From JAGNRR01 sp964612525 (GTDB lineage: Bacteria > Bacteroidota > Bacteroidia > Chitinophagales > Chitinophagaceae), in NCBI GenBank assembly GCA_964612525.1, contig CAZTCQ010000001.1, forward strand, positions 1-64,000: a DNA stretch of 64,000 bases, written 5' to 3'. Shown piece after piece: positions 8,406 to 17,861 of this stretch (positions within the stretch are counted from its first letter, which is position 1; each line of letters begins with the position of its first letter). The translations under genes and the position numbers were made by a program. The notes under the pieces were generated by a model. The model was not told the DNA's origin and did no database searches. It worked only from the letters and a program-made list of their open reading frames with translations.

Positions 8406-11400
8406 ATGTCGCATAAATCACAACTACTACGTAATTTTTTCCTCCTGTGTTTTTTAATGATCGGTGCCTTTAGCTCAAAAGCTCAGACGTATGGTAATGA
8501 ATGGATTAACTATTCTCAAGACTACGCAAAGTTTGGTGTGTACGAGCAAGGAATTTATCGAATTTCTCGATCACAATTATTGAGTGCAGGTATCGTTAAT
8601 CCAAACGGGGCTCAATTGCAGCTATTTCGTGACGGGGTGCAGCAGCCTATTTTTAGTAGTGCTTCTGGAAACTTGGGTTCTTCTGACTACATTGAATTTT
8701 ACGGACGGCCAGGAGATGGAGAAGTAGACAAAGCTCTTTTCAAAGATCCTGCCGTACAAATGAATCCAGATCAAAATTTGATTTCTGATACAGCTTATTA
8801 CTTTATTACGCAGAGCACAGGTGGTGTACACTTAAGATATTCGGTAGCGACTAATAATTTGAGCGGTGCTCCAGCCAAAGAAAACTATGTGTGGGGTAAA
8901 GCAGTAAGGAATTATAGAGGAGCGCTTAGTCAGGGACCTTCCTACATAGGAGCGGCCAATGGCTTGTATTTTAGGTCTTCTCAGTTCGAAAAAGCTGAAG
9001 GCTGGGTACACAGTTTTAGTCAGAATCCCAGAAATTTCTCCTTTTCAATGGCAAATGCTTTTAAGGGAACCGGAGCACCAAGCCCGACCATTGAAACTAC
9101 TGTTGCTGGCTTTTCTTATATATCCACGCACCGAATAAAAATTGAGGTTGGATCTACCTTACTGGCGGATCAAACTTTCTCAAGTTTTTCGTCCAAGGAC
9201 ATTACAATGAACTTACCTGTAAGTAGTATTCCAGCTAATAATACTCCGGTCTTCAAGTTTACTCCATTAAACAATGGTAGTTTACTTGACAGAATAGGTG
9301 TGGCTCGAATGGAGGCTCGCTATGCCAGAGAAAATGATTTCTCGGGAGAGAATAATGTATATTTTGAGCTGAATCCAAAGTCTGGAAATTATTATTTAGA
9401 ATTTGATAATTTTAATGCGGGTGGAGTAGCGCCTAAACTATATGATTTAGCAGAAAATAAAGTTTACAATGGAAATATTTCCGTACCCAATAAAGTCCGT
9501 TTTAAACTACCCGCTAACGGTCAGCTGAAACAATTAGTGCTAGTAAGTGGTCAAAATGGGACTCAAGCAGTGGTGTCAAATTTAAAGAGTGTATCATTTA
9601 AAAATTACAGTAATGCAGCCAATCAAGGTGACTACATCATAATAACCGATCCACATTATTATGACGGGAATGGCACCAATTATGTAAATGAGTTTAAGAA
9701 TTTGAGATCTAGCCCGTTGGGTGGAGGATATACTGCAATCATAGCTGAAGTCAATGATATATATAACGAGTTTGGTTATGGTTATCCATTTCATGCTCAA
9801 GCGATTCGAAATTTTTTAGGCTATTCAAATAAAAGTTCCAATTGGGCGCCTAGTTCAAAATTTGCTTTTTTAATTGGGAAAGGGATTTTATACTCTTCTT
9901 ACAAGAGTTTTTCGGAAGGTAAAATTTCTAATCCTGCACTTTATCCTTTTGTTCCTATCCCAACATTTGGTGTTCCGGCATCGGATATAATGCTTACTGA
10001 CTTCAATAATGACAACTCTCCAGAAATGCCTATTGGGCGACTTTCGGTTTTGAACGGAAGTGAGGTAGGAGTATACTACAATAAGGTTCGTAGTCATGAA
10101 ATGCAGCAAGCTAATACGCTCAATCAATACGTAGATACTGTTCTTTGGAAAAAAAGCTTTCTTCACACGGCAGGAGCGACAGCAATTTCGGAACAAACAC
10201 CCATATTATCTGCTCTAAATCGACAGTCAAACATTGTAGGATCGGAAAGTATTGGAGCCATGTCGGAAACCTATGCTAAGTCAACCACAGGAGCTGTTCA
10301 ACAAGAAGCCACAGAGGCAATTGATAGAGCGCTCAATGAAGGAGTTGGTTTTGTTCAATACTTTGGTCATGGAAGTTCATCTACCTTGGCATTTGGTTTT
10401 GATCGTCCTGAGCAATACTTGCCTCATGAGCGCTTTTCTGTTTTTATGGCGAATGGTTGCGCGGTAGGAAATGTGTTTAGTACGAGCATTGCCAAAACAT
10501 TGAGCGAACGCTGGATGGACGTCGCGGATAAAGGAAGTATCGCGTTTATCGCTAATTCAAATACTGGTTATTTGTATCAGTTAGCTAATTATACAGACTC
10601 TTTTTATGCTCAGATGGCTAGAGAAAGTTATGGTAAACCAGTTGGCGAGCAGTTTGTCAATCATGTGAAGCAATATTTTTCAAATCCTAGTTTGGCCAAT
10701 AATAATGTGGCACGAGGACATGTTGAACAAATGCTTCTTCAGGGAGATCCAGCGGTAAGTTCTTTGCATAGGGATAAGCCCGACTATGCTGTGGAAGAAA
10801 AATATGCCAAAATCAAACAGATTAGTATAACAACACAAATGGATTCTTTTGATGTAGAACTAGTCGCTTATAACTTAGGAAAGTACACTAAAGATTCTAT
10901 CACCTTAATTGTTGATCGTGTCTTGCCTGATAATGTCACGAGCAGACTTTATGAAAAACGGATGGCTGGCTTGGCCATAACCGATACAATCAATTTAAGG
11001 GTGGCTGTGGGAGGCACAAATGCGCTGGGTCTTAACTCTTTGAGAATAAAAATTGATGAAGGTGAGGAGATTGTGGAAGTAGCAGAATATAACAATGAAA
11101 TTAATAAGTCGTTTTTGATTATCAATGATGATCTTGAACCGATTTATCCGTATGAGTTTAGCATCGTGTCAGAGCCAGGAGTTACCTTGAAGGCTTCAAC
11201 ACTGAATCCATTTTTGGATACGAAACAATATGTCATTCAAATAGATACTACAGAGTTTTTCAATAGTCCTAATTTACAAACCACACGAATTAATTCGAAA
11301 GGAGGTATTCTTAAATGGACACCAACGATAGCCTACCAAGATTCTGTGGTGTACTATTGGCGAACGGCTAAAGATACCGTCGCTGGCAACCCAATGCATC

Positions 11401-13544
11401 AATGGACCTATAGTTCATTTATTTATCTAGCGAATGCTGCACCGGGTTGGAGTCAATCTCATTATTTTCAGTATGCAAAAGATGACTATGAAAATATTGA
11501 AATCAACGCAACGCAAAGAAGTTTTAATTTTAAAAAAATAACTAATAAGCTTCAAATGCAAAATGTTTGTATGGAAGGAGCACTTCCCTATAGATATAAT
11601 TTTGCGGACTATCTAACTAAATTGAATGGTACAACTCTTTATTCACATGGTTGTGCGCCAAGTGGACAGTACGAAAGTTTTCAGTTTATTATTATAGATT
11701 CACTAACGGGACTGCCTTGGAACAACACCTTGGACCCGAATAATCCAGGTAAAGGATTGTACGGAAGTTGGAAGCCTTGTAGAAAAACTGTTCAAGGTGT
11801 GAAAAGAGATGACTTCTTTGAGTTTAGCTTTAACACGCCTGCAAGAAGAAAGGAAATAATGGACTTCATTGACTTGGTGCCCGATGGGGCTTATATCATG
11901 ATGCAGACTAGATTATGTTTGAGTGGCAGATGCGGAGGTCTAAACAATTTCTTTATTGATGATATGATGGCAGATACCGCCACCTTAGGAAGTGGCAATT
12001 CTTTATACCATAAAATTAAAAATTTAGGATTCACGGAAATTGATTCATTGTACAAAAATAGACCTATTTCCATGTTTCAACAAAAGGGGATTCCTGGTAC
12101 CACTAGACAATATGTTGGAGTGGATAGTACCGTTAAATTATACAGCGAGTTTGAATTTAGTTCATATCTATATGAAGGGAAAATTGTAAGTACTAAAATT
12201 GGACCCGCTAAAAAATGGGATAATTTTCTTCGACAAGGTATTAGCAAAGATGGAACGCAACTAGGAGATTCGGTAACTGTAGAAATCTATGGAATTGATA
12301 GAAATAGTAACGAAAGTCTAATTGCCACGGTTAAGGGCGATACTAGTTTAAGTTTTATTGATGCAGAGCAGTATCCATGTATTCGTCTTACAATGAATCA
12401 GAAAGATCAGCAATTTAGTACACCTGAACAAGTTAAGTTTTGGAGGGTGCATTACGCGCCTGTTCCTGAGGCGGCCTTGAACCCAAATGTTCATTTAACT
12501 TGCACGGACTCTCTTTTACAAGGACAAGCAAATGATGTTTCCTTCGCTATTGAAAACCTCACGGAGACAGATATGGACAGTATGTTAGTGAAATATTCAT
12601 TGATTGACCAATCTAGTAATGAGACGGTTTTGGAATCCATTCGTTATCAAGAGTTGACAGGCAATGATACAATTCATGCCAATCTAAGTATTGATACTAA
12701 ACCGCTGAGTGGTATGTACTCACTTAAGATAGAGGCAAACCCCAATGAAGATCAACCCGAACAGTACCACCTAAATAATATTGGTTTTAAAGAAATGTAT
12801 GTAACTGCTGATAATTTAAATCCTATTTTGGATGTCACATTTGATGGAGTACACATCTTAAATAATGATGTAGTATCAGCCAAGCCCAATATTTTAATCT
12901 CCTTAAAAGATGAAAATAATTTCTTACCACTCAATGATACTTCTGCTATGACCTTAGCCTTGCGTTATCCCGATGCAACTAATACAGTGGTGCCTATTTC
13001 TTTAAGTGACCCAACGGTCACATTTATTCCCGCGAATACTACCAACGGCGAAGAGAATAAAGCCAAACTCGAATTTAGGCCGACGTTCACAAAAGATGGA
13101 CTTTATGAGTTAATCGTTACCGGTAAGGATCGAATGGATAATCAGAGTGGAGCATTGTCGTATAAAATTTCTTTCGAGGTGGTAACCAAAGCTTCGGTTA
13201 CCTCGGTATTAAACTATCCAAATCCGTTTAGCACCTCCACTCAATTTGTTTTTACGCTTACGGGTGCCGAAGTGCCGGAACAGTTTAAAATTCAAGTTTA
13301 TAGTGTAACAGGTAAAATGGTGAGAGAAATTTCTAAGCAAGAAATTGGTAACATTCACATTGGTAGAAATATTACGAACTTCCGTTGGAAAGGAGATGAT
13401 CAATACGGAGACAAACTTGGTAATGGAGTTTATCTATACAGAGTAATCACCCGTTTGAATGGCCAAGAAATGGATAAAGCAGAAACGGACCCTGCAAGTA
13501 ATTGGACTACTAAAGGATTTGGCAAACTTTATATCATGAGGTAA
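8406..13544 (+). CDS. PorU-type (PorU2-like) T9SS sortase, C25 gingipain-fold cysteine peptidase
   Basis: A 1712-residue exported protein with signal peptide (MSHKSQLLRNFFLLCFLMIG, cut near SKA-Q). A C25 peptidase domain occupies roughly residues 400-790: YGYPFHAQAIRNFL, ASDIMLTDFNND, then catalytic His655 in QYFGHGSSS and Cys685 in MANGCAVG. PorU cleaves the C-terminal sorting domain of T9SS cargo and attaches the product to A-LPS. Classical PorU is about 1100-1300 residues. The extra length after the protease (beta-rich modules to ~1600) matches the longer PorU2-type proteins. It ends in its own FlgD/CTD-like fold (NYPNPFSTSTQFVF ... GVYLYRV ... GKLYIMR). It follows the PorV-family gene by 18 bp, the reverse of the usual porU-porV order. 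It could be the only sortase or an extra one. Confidence 0.85.
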   Translation: MSHKSQLLRNFFLLCFLMIGAFSSKAQTYGNEWINYSQDYAKFGVYEQGIYRISRSQLLSAGIVNPNGAQLQLFRDGVQQPIFSSASGNLGSSDYIEFYGRPGDGEVDKALFKDPAVQMNPDQNLISDTAYYFITQSTGGVHLRYSVATNNLSGAPAKENYVWGKAVRNYRGALSQGPSYIGAANGLYFRSSQFEKAEGWVHSFSQNPRNFSFSMANAFKGTGAPSPTIETTVAGFSYISTHRIKIEVGSTLLADQTFSSFSSKDITMNLPVSSIPANNTPVFKFTPLNNGSLLDRIGVARMEARYARENDFSGENNVYFELNPKSGNYYLEFDNFNAGGVAPKLYDLAENKVYNGNISVPNKVRFKLPANGQLKQLVLVSGQNGTQAVVSNLKSVSFKNYSNAANQGDYIIITDPHYYDGNGTNYVNEFKNLRSSPLGGGYTAIIAEVNDIYNEFGYGYPFHAQAIRNFLGYSNKSSNWAPSSKFAFLIGKGILYSSYKSFSEGKISNPALYPFVPIPTFGVPASDIMLTDFNNDNSPEMPIGRLSVLNGSEVGVYYNKVRSHEMQQANTLNQYVDTVLWKKSFLHTAGATAISEQTPILSALNRQSNIVGSESIGAMSETYAKSTTGAVQQEATEAIDRALNEGVGFVQYFGHGSSSTLAFGFDRPEQYLPHERFSVFMANGCAVGNVFSTSIAKTLSERWMDVADKGSIAFIANSNTGYLYQLANYTDSFYAQMARESYGKPVGEQFVNHVKQYFSNPSLANNNVARGHVEQMLLQGDPAVSSLHRDKPDYAVEEKYAKIKQISITTQMDSFDVELVAYNLGKYTKDSITLIVDRVLPDNVTSRLYEKRMAGLAITDTINLRVAVGGTNALGLNSLRIKIDEGEEIVEVAEYNNEINKSFLIINDDLEPIYPYEFSIVSEPGVTLKASTLNPFLDTKQYVIQIDTTEFFNSPNLQTTRINSKGGILKWTPTIAYQDSVVYYWRTAKDTVAGNPMHQWTYSSFIYLANAAPGWSQSHYFQYAKDDYENIEINATQRSFNFKKITNKLQMQNVCMEGALPYRYNFADYLTKLNGTTLYSHGCAPSGQYESFQFIIIDSLTGLPWNNTLDPNNPGKGLYGSWKPCRKTVQGVKRDDFFEFSFNTPARRKEIMDFIDLVPDGAYIMMQTRLCLSGRCGGLNNFFIDDMMADTATLGSGNSLYHKIKNLGFTEIDSLYKNRPISMFQQKGIPGTTRQYVGVDSTVKLYSEFEFSSYLYEGKIVSTKIGPAKKWDNFLRQGISKDGTQLGDSVTVEIYGIDRNSNESLIATVKGDTSLSFIDAEQYPCIRLTMNQKDQQFSTPEQVKFWRVHYAPVPEAALNPNVHLTCTDSLLQGQANDVSFAIENLTETDMDSMLVKYSLIDQSSNETVLESIRYQELTGNDTIHANLSIDTKPLSGMYSLKIEANPNEDQPEQYHLNNIGFKEMYVTADNLNPILDVTFDGVHILNNDVVSAKPNILISLKDENNFLPLNDTSAMTLALRYPDATNTVVPISLSDPTVTFIPANTTNGEENKAKLEFRPTFTKDGLYELIVTGKDRMDNQSGALSYKISFEVVTKASVTSVLNYPNPFSTSTQFVFTLTGAEVPEQFKIQVYSVTGKMVREISKQEIGNIHIGRNITNFRWKGDDQYGDKLGNGVYLYRVITRLNGQEMDKAETDPASNWTTKGFGKLYIMR

Positions 13545-13564
13545 TCTAATTTTACCCAAAAGCT

Positions 13565-14242
13565 CTATGACTTTAATCTCATTTTAGCTAGTTCTAAATC
13601 GTCAGGGCTTGTTATTTTAAGATTGGCATAGTCCCCCTCCGCAATAAAGATGTCTTCGCCTAAAATTTCAAACACTGAAGCATCGTCGGTAAAAGTGTTT
13701 TTAAACTCTGTTTGATACGCTTGCAACAATTTTGAAGTTGAAAAAACCTGCGGTGTTTGGATTGCTAGGTAGGCACTTCTATCTTTTGCTACGGTTTTCG
13801 AGCTATCACAATTACTATCACTTGGAACAATTTTTCTGATAGAGTCCTTCAAAGGTACAGCAGGAATTGCCGATCCCTTTTCTCTAGCCAATGCTAAGCA
13901 TGACCTAAGCAAAGTATTGGTCACAAATGGCCTTACAGCGTCATGAATAAAAACAATTTTACTATCCGCATTAAGTACGGAAATAGCATTTTTTACAGAG
14001 TGAAATCGTTCTTTACCACCTCTACAGATTTTTACGTTTTTATATATTGTTCGTAATGCTTCACCCTTCGATAAATACTCCTCTGAGAGTACAATTACTA
14101 TTTCATCAAATAAGGCAGAATTGCTTAAAGCAAGAAGAGTATGTTCTAAAATACTACGGCCATTAATTTCAATAAACTGTTTGGGAAGTGTTGAACCCAT
14201 TCGTTTGCCCGAGCCGGCCGCTACAATAATGGCGCTGGTCAT
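13565..14242 (-). CDS. ispD: 2-C-methyl-D-erythritol 4-phosphate cytidylyltransferase
   Basis: Transfers CMP from CTP to MEP in the non-mevalonate isoprenoid pathway. The 225-residue protein carries the N-terminal nucleotide loop IIVAAGSGKRMGSTLPKQF, then HDAVRPFVT, IPAVPLKDSI, QTPQVFST and TDDASVFE, all in family order and of normal length. The start codon overlaps the upstream LOG gene's stop (TAATG), indicating translational coupling. It is last in an aminotransferase-LOG-ispD operon and convergent with the PorU-type gene. Confidence 0.96.
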   Translation of the reverse strand: MTSAIIVAAGSGKRMGSTLPKQFIEINGRSILEHTLLALSNSALFDEIVIVLSEEYLSKGEALRTIYKNVKICRGGKERFHSVKNAISVLNADSKIVFIHDAVRPFVTNTLLRSCLALAREKGSAIPAVPLKDSIRKIVPSDSNCDSSKTVAKDRSAYLAIQTPQVFSTSKLLQAYQTEFKNTFTDDASVFEILGEDIFIAEGDYANLKITSPDDLELAKMRLKS

Positions 14243-14985
14243 TAATTGTTTTTATTTTCTCCCAAAATTTTAAAATACTTCTTGCGCTCATAACTTAGAT
14301 TATGAGTTTTGATCACATTTTCGCAAATAGAAACTACCTCATCAATATCATCTGTGTATTGAATCAAGCCAATATCATCTGGCGAGATAGTACCTTGCTC
14401 TATCATAGAATCAACATGTTTCATTACGTGCTGATAAAACTCTTTTCCAAAAACAATGATAGGGAATGATTTTAATTTGCCAGTTTGAACCAGGGTAAGC
14501 GATTCGAATAATTCATCCAAGGTTCCAAAACCGCCCGGCATAACCACAAAAGCATAGGAGTATTTTATCAATAAGGTCTTTCTTACAAAGAAATATTTTA
14601 TTGAAACCCAATTATCCAAATAAGGGTTGCCCGATTGCTCAAAAGGAAGCTCAATATTACAACCCACACTTCTTCCTCCAACTTCTCGTGCTCCACGATT
14701 GGCCGCTTCCATGATTCCAGGGCCGCCCCCCGTCATTATTGAAAAACCTAGTTTGGCCAATCGACCGGCAATCTCTTGAGCCTGCTTATAGTATTTATGG
14801 TCTTCCTTAAACCGAGCAGAACCATAAATGCAAATACAGGGGCCGGTAAAATGAAGTGTTCGAAAACCTTTGATAAACTCACGCATAACTTTCAGCGTAA
14901 ATTTAAAATCGCGCCAACGGCTCTGAGGACCTTCTAAGAATTGAATTTCTGAGGCCGTGTTCTTTTCTTTCTTAATGGAGCTCAT
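14242..14985 (-). CDS. LOG-family protein (TIGR00730-type, nucleotide phosphoribohydrolase fold)
   Basis: A 247-residue Rossmann-fold protein with both LOG signatures: GGGPGIMEAANRGAREVGG in the middle and MPGGFGTLDELFE downstream. Family members hydrolyse nucleoside 5'-monophosphates (cytokinin riboside monophosphates in plants and some bacteria); the substrate here is unknown. The N-terminal ~45 residues are polar and precede the fold. The gene overlaps the upstream aminotransferase by 14 bp and the downstream ispD by 1 bp, so all three form one transcript. Confidence 0.9.
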   Translation of the reverse strand: MSSIKKEKNTASEIQFLEGPQSRWRDFKFTLKVMREFIKGFRTLHFTGPCICIYGSARFKEDHKYYKQAQEIAGRLAKLGFSIMTGGGPGIMEAANRGAREVGGRSVGCNIELPFEQSGNPYLDNWVSIKYFFVRKTLLIKYSYAFVVMPGGFGTLDELFESLTLVQTGKLKSFPIIVFGKEFYQHVMKHVDSMIEQGTISPDDIGLIQYTDDIDEVVSICENVIKTHNLSYERKKYFKILGENKNN

Positions 14986-16150
14986 CTAGTAATTTTTTTA
15001 TCCGTTTCATAGCCTCTTTTAAGACAGCTAAACTAGCCGCGTAAGACATTCGGATCGAATTATCGTTTCCGAACGCACTTCCGTAAACAGTACTTACGTG
15101 CACATTATTCAAAATATACATGCTCATATCCTCCGAAGAGTGAATCCCATTTTTGCCAAAATAGGCCGACACGTCCGGGAATGCATAAAAAGCACCTTCT
15201 GGTAAGGAGAGGTCAATACCGTCAATGTCATCAAAAGCTTCAATAATGAAGTTTCTTCTTTTCTCGAACTCCGCTTGCATGAGTTTCGTAGGAGATTGGT
15301 CTCCAAGCAAAGCCGCAATGGCAGCTTTTTGAGTAATAGAATTTGCACCACTTGTGAATTGTCCTTGAATCCGTTCACAACCTTTTACAATAGCAGCAGG
15401 AGCAACCATGTAGCCCAAACGCCAACCAGTCATGGCAAATCCTTTAGAAAAACCATTCACTACAATAACACGATCTCTAATAGATTCAAATTGCGCGATG
15501 CTTTCATGACCGCCCGTGTAGTTTATGTATTCATAAATCTCATCTGAAATAATATAACAGTTAGGATACTTTTCAAAAACCGCAACCAGGGCTTGTAATT
15601 CACTTTTAGAATATACAGCACCGCTCGGGTTGCACGGAGAAGAGAATATAAACAGTTTAGATTTTTCGGATATCGATTCTTCTAGTTCTTCAGCCGTTAA
15701 TTTATAATTATTTTGAGCCTTTGCTTCAATATATTTTTTTTCACCTTCGGCTAAGTCAATGAGGGCGGAGTAGGTCACCCAATACGGGGTAGGAACCAGC
15801 ACTTCATCTCCAGGATTAATCAGAGTAAGAATTGCATTAGCTAAAGCTTGTTTTGCACCTGTGCTCACAACCACATTTTCTGCCTCGTAGTTTAATTGAT
15901 TATCTCGTTTTAATTTCTCACAAATTGCCTCTCTCAAGTCTAGCATTCCTACCACAGGAGTATATTTTGTAAAGCCATCGTCCATGGCCTTTTTTGCAGC
16001 TTCAATAATATGAGCCGGCGTTGCGAAATCAGGCTCACCCAAACTTAAATTGATTACATTTTTTCCTTGGGCCGAAAGTTCGCGAGCCAGCTTTGCCATT
16101 TTAATCGTCTGCGGTTCTTTAATCCGCTCCATTCGTTGTGCCAATTCCAT
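14972..16150 (-). CDS. Class I pyridoxal-phosphate aminotransferase (AspB-like)
   Basis: A 392-residue fold-type I aminotransferase resembling bacterial Ib aspartate aminotransferases. Visible signatures are NLSLGEPDFATP at the N-terminus, TGAKQALANAI, SPCNPSGAVYS, the ISDEIYEYI aspartate segment, and the PLP lysine in NGFSKGFAMTGWRLGY. The conserved C-terminal Arg lies in SIRMSYA. Substrate range (Asp, Phe or others) cannot be told from sequence alone. It is first in the operon with LOG and ispD. A TATATTTG box just 5 bp upstream of the ATG is a likely -7 element, giving a nearly leaderless transcript. Confidence 0.93.
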   Translation of the reverse strand: MELAQRMERIKEPQTIKMAKLARELSAQGKNVINLSLGEPDFATPAHIIEAAKKAMDDGFTKYTPVVGMLDLREAICEKLKRDNQLNYEAENVVVSTGAKQALANAILTLINPGDEVLVPTPYWVTYSALIDLAEGEKKYIEAKAQNNYKLTAEELEESISEKSKLFIFSSPCNPSGAVYSKSELQALVAVFEKYPNCYIISDEIYEYINYTGGHESIAQFESIRDRVIVVNGFSKGFAMTGWRLGYMVAPAAIVKGCERIQGQFTSGANSITQKAAIAALLGDQSPTKLMQAEFEKRRNFIIEAFDDIDGIDLSLPEGAFYAFPDVSAYFGKNGIHSSEDMSMYILNNVHVSTVYGSAFGNDNSIRMSYAASLAVLKEAMKRIKKLLDELH

Positions 16151-16154
16151 AGAG

Positions 16155-16162
16155 CAAATATA
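16155..16162 (-). promoter_or_regulatory. Putative -7 box for the aminotransferase-LOG-ispD operon
   Basis: The minus strand reads TATATTTG, an exact TAnnTTTG match ending only 4 bp before the ATG at 16150. A CAA (TTG on the minus strand) at 16188-16190 is 25 bp away, slightly beyond the usual spacing. If used, transcription would begin at or next to the start codon. Confidence 0.4.
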
Positions 16163-16287
16163 AGTTCACAAGTCTTAGGATTTGCCTCAAATAATCTAAT
16201 CATTCAGGCAGGAATCAGGCGTTTTCCACATGTTATAATTCACTTTTTTGATTGTGGATTTTAACGAGACCATAGGGAAAGTGATTC

Positions 16288-16316
16288 TTGAAACCTTCCA
16301 GAACTACTTATTTTTG
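16288..16316 (+). promoter_or_regulatory. Bacteroidota-type promoter (TTG-N18-TATTTTTG) for the L,D-transpeptidase-fold gene
   Basis: TTG at 16288-16290 and TATTTTTG at 16309-16316 are separated by 18 bp, matching the -33/-7 consensus at both elements. The start codon at 16339 follows by 22 bp. This also shows that the TTG at 16288 is a promoter element rather than a start codon. Confidence 0.6.
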
Positions 16317-16338
16317 CACAGCTACTTTAATACATATT

Positions 16339-17112
16339 ATGAAATCTATTTTTCTACTTTTTTTTACTTGTTTATTGACTAGTACTGTTCAAGCTCAGCC
16401 GCCCTTGGCACCACAGTATCCTGATAATCAATTTCAAAATTTTCAATTATCCATGCAGCGGGTTAAGGCAGCCTACGCTAATTCAGAATATAAATTACGT
16501 AAGGCTTTTAAGAAAAAAGGTATAAAGTATCCTAGCAAACATATTTACATTCGTTCGTTCAAGGGTTGTAATGAATTTGAACTCTACGCAAAAAATAGAA
16601 TATCAGATACCTTCACTCTAATAAAACTTTATAAAGTTTGCGCCCTGAGCGGCATACTAGGCCCAAAACGATGGGAAGGAGACAGACAAGTACCGGAAGG
16701 GTTTTATTTTATTGAAGACTTTAATCCTAGATCAAATTATCACTTATCCTTACTGATAAATTATCCGAATTATTCTGATCGTTTTTTTAGCAATCAGGAC
16801 AAACCAGGTGGCGGGATCTATATTCACGGTGGGTGCATGACAGTGGGCTGTCTGCCGATGACGAATGAGTACATTGAAGAAATTTATACGGTTTGTTTGC
16901 AGGCAAGAACAGCGGGTCAAATGTATATCCCGGTTCACATTTTTCCAGTTCGATTCAATAAAACAACTTTAAATTTTTTAGGTCGTGAATATAAAAACGA
17001 GGACGAAAAACAAAAGTTTTGGGTGAATCTAAAAAGAGCGTACGATTACTTTGAAGCTACTAAAAAAGTGCCGCCCACCATGTATGACAGTGAAGGAAAT
17101 TATGTTTTTTAA
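16339..17112 (+). CDS. YafK/DpaA-type L,D-transpeptidase-fold protein
   Basis: A 257-residue periplasmic protein with signal peptide MKSIFLLFFTCLLTSTVQAQ. The YkuD-fold active site reads IHGGCMTVGCLPM: His163 and catalytic Cys171, with a second Cys166. This HGxC-x-x-x-GC-x-x-M-T form is that of the YafK/DpaA branch rather than typical cross-linking enzymes. E. coli DpaA releases lipoprotein from peptidoglycan, so a hydrolase or peptidoglycan-remodelling role is likely but the substrate here is unknown. The ATG at 16339 was preferred over an upstream in-frame TTG because the TTG lies in the promoter and only the ATG gives a clean signal peptide. It is convergent with bshB1 (9 bp between stops). 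Confidence 0.85.
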   Translation: MKSIFLLFFTCLLTSTVQAQPPLAPQYPDNQFQNFQLSMQRVKAAYANSEYKLRKAFKKKGIKYPSKHIYIRSFKGCNEFELYAKNRISDTFTLIKLYKVCALSGILGPKRWEGDRQVPEGFYFIEDFNPRSNYHLSLLINYPNYSDRFFSNQDKPGGGIYIHGGCMTVGCLPMTNEYIEEIYTVCLQARTAGQMYIPVHIFPVRFNKTTLNFLGREYKNEDEKQKFWVNLKRAYDYFEATKKVPPTMYDSEGNYVF

Positions 17113-17121
17113 ACTCTTCTT

Positions 17122-17844
17122 TTAAGAAATATCGGGCAGCAAAATAGAATCTAAATTCTTGATACCTAATTGGCTATTATTCATTAAAAATCCTTCGCCA
17201 TATTTTACGCCAATTCGTTTTCCAAAAAGCTGAGCCCTGGCCTCAATACTGTTTAGGAATCCGCTAGAAGATATGTATGTTTTGGTAGAATCATTGTCCT
17301 TATCGGAAAAAAATTGGGTTCCATAGGCTTGAATCGATTCCATTTTTTTCTCAAAACTATCACTAATGTCAACAATAAAATCAGGCTCAAAGTGAATGTC
17401 TTGAATATAATTAAATACTCGTTTTGGACGCCAAGGAGCTTGCCCCGTGTCAATCATTTTTAAGCCAGATAAAAAGCAAGCATCACTTACTAGCTTAGCT
17501 CCACGACCATGATCGGGATGGCGATCGTTGGGCGCATTGCAAAGTACTCTTTCCGGTTGTAATTCCCTAAGCACTTTTATGATAGCTATTTGATTTTCTT
17601 TATTGTTTTCAAAGAAACCGTCAGCCATTCTAAGATTGGTTCGGTAGTCTATTTCTAGTATTTTGCTGGCTTCTGCAGCTTCTTTGTAGCGTGTGGCTAC
17701 CGTTCCTCGCGAACCTAATTCGCCCTCGGTTAGGTCACAAATCGCAATTTTTTGACCTAACTTTTTATGATTGTATAACGTGCCTGAACAGCTTAATTCG
17801 ACATCGTCGGGGTGTGCACCAAGCGCTAAAATATCTACCTTCAT
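17122..17844 (-). CDS. bshB1: Bacillithiol biosynthesis deacetylase BshB1
   Basis: Removes the acetyl group from GlcNAc-malate in bacillithiol synthesis, a low-molecular-weight thiol pathway. The 240-residue LmbE/PIG-L-fold protein begins MKVDILALGAHPDDVELSCS with the Zn-binding AHPDD motif. It continues with DLTEGELGSRGT, YRTNLRMADGFF and the second metal/catalytic block NDRHPDHGRGAKL. The length and the GELGSRGT signature fit BshB1. BshA and BshC are not in the window. It is last in a purD-DUF4294-bshB1 minus-strand run, 17 bp after DUF4294. Confidence 0.95.
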   Translation of the reverse strand: MKVDILALGAHPDDVELSCSGTLYNHKKLGQKIAICDLTEGELGSRGTVATRYKEAAEASKILEIDYRTNLRMADGFFENNKENQIAIIKVLRELQPERVLCNAPNDRHPDHGRGAKLVSDACFLSGLKMIDTGQAPWRPKRVFNYIQDIHFEPDFIVDISDSFEKKMESIQAYGTQFFSDKDNDSTKTYISSSGFLNSIEARAQLFGKRIGVKYGEGFLMNNSQLGIKNLDSILLPDIS

Positions 17845-17852
17845 AGTAGTTT

Positions 17853-17860
17853 CAAAGTTA
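17853..17860 (-). promoter_or_regulatory. Putative internal -7 box for bshB1
   Basis: The minus strand reads TAACTTTG, an exact TAnnTTTG match 8 bp before the bshB1 ATG, in the short gap after the DUF4294 stop. A TTG complement at 17876-17878 is at 15-bp spacing, slightly short. bshB1 may therefore have its own nearly leaderless transcript in addition to operon read-through. Confidence 0.35.
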
Positions 17861-17861
17861 G

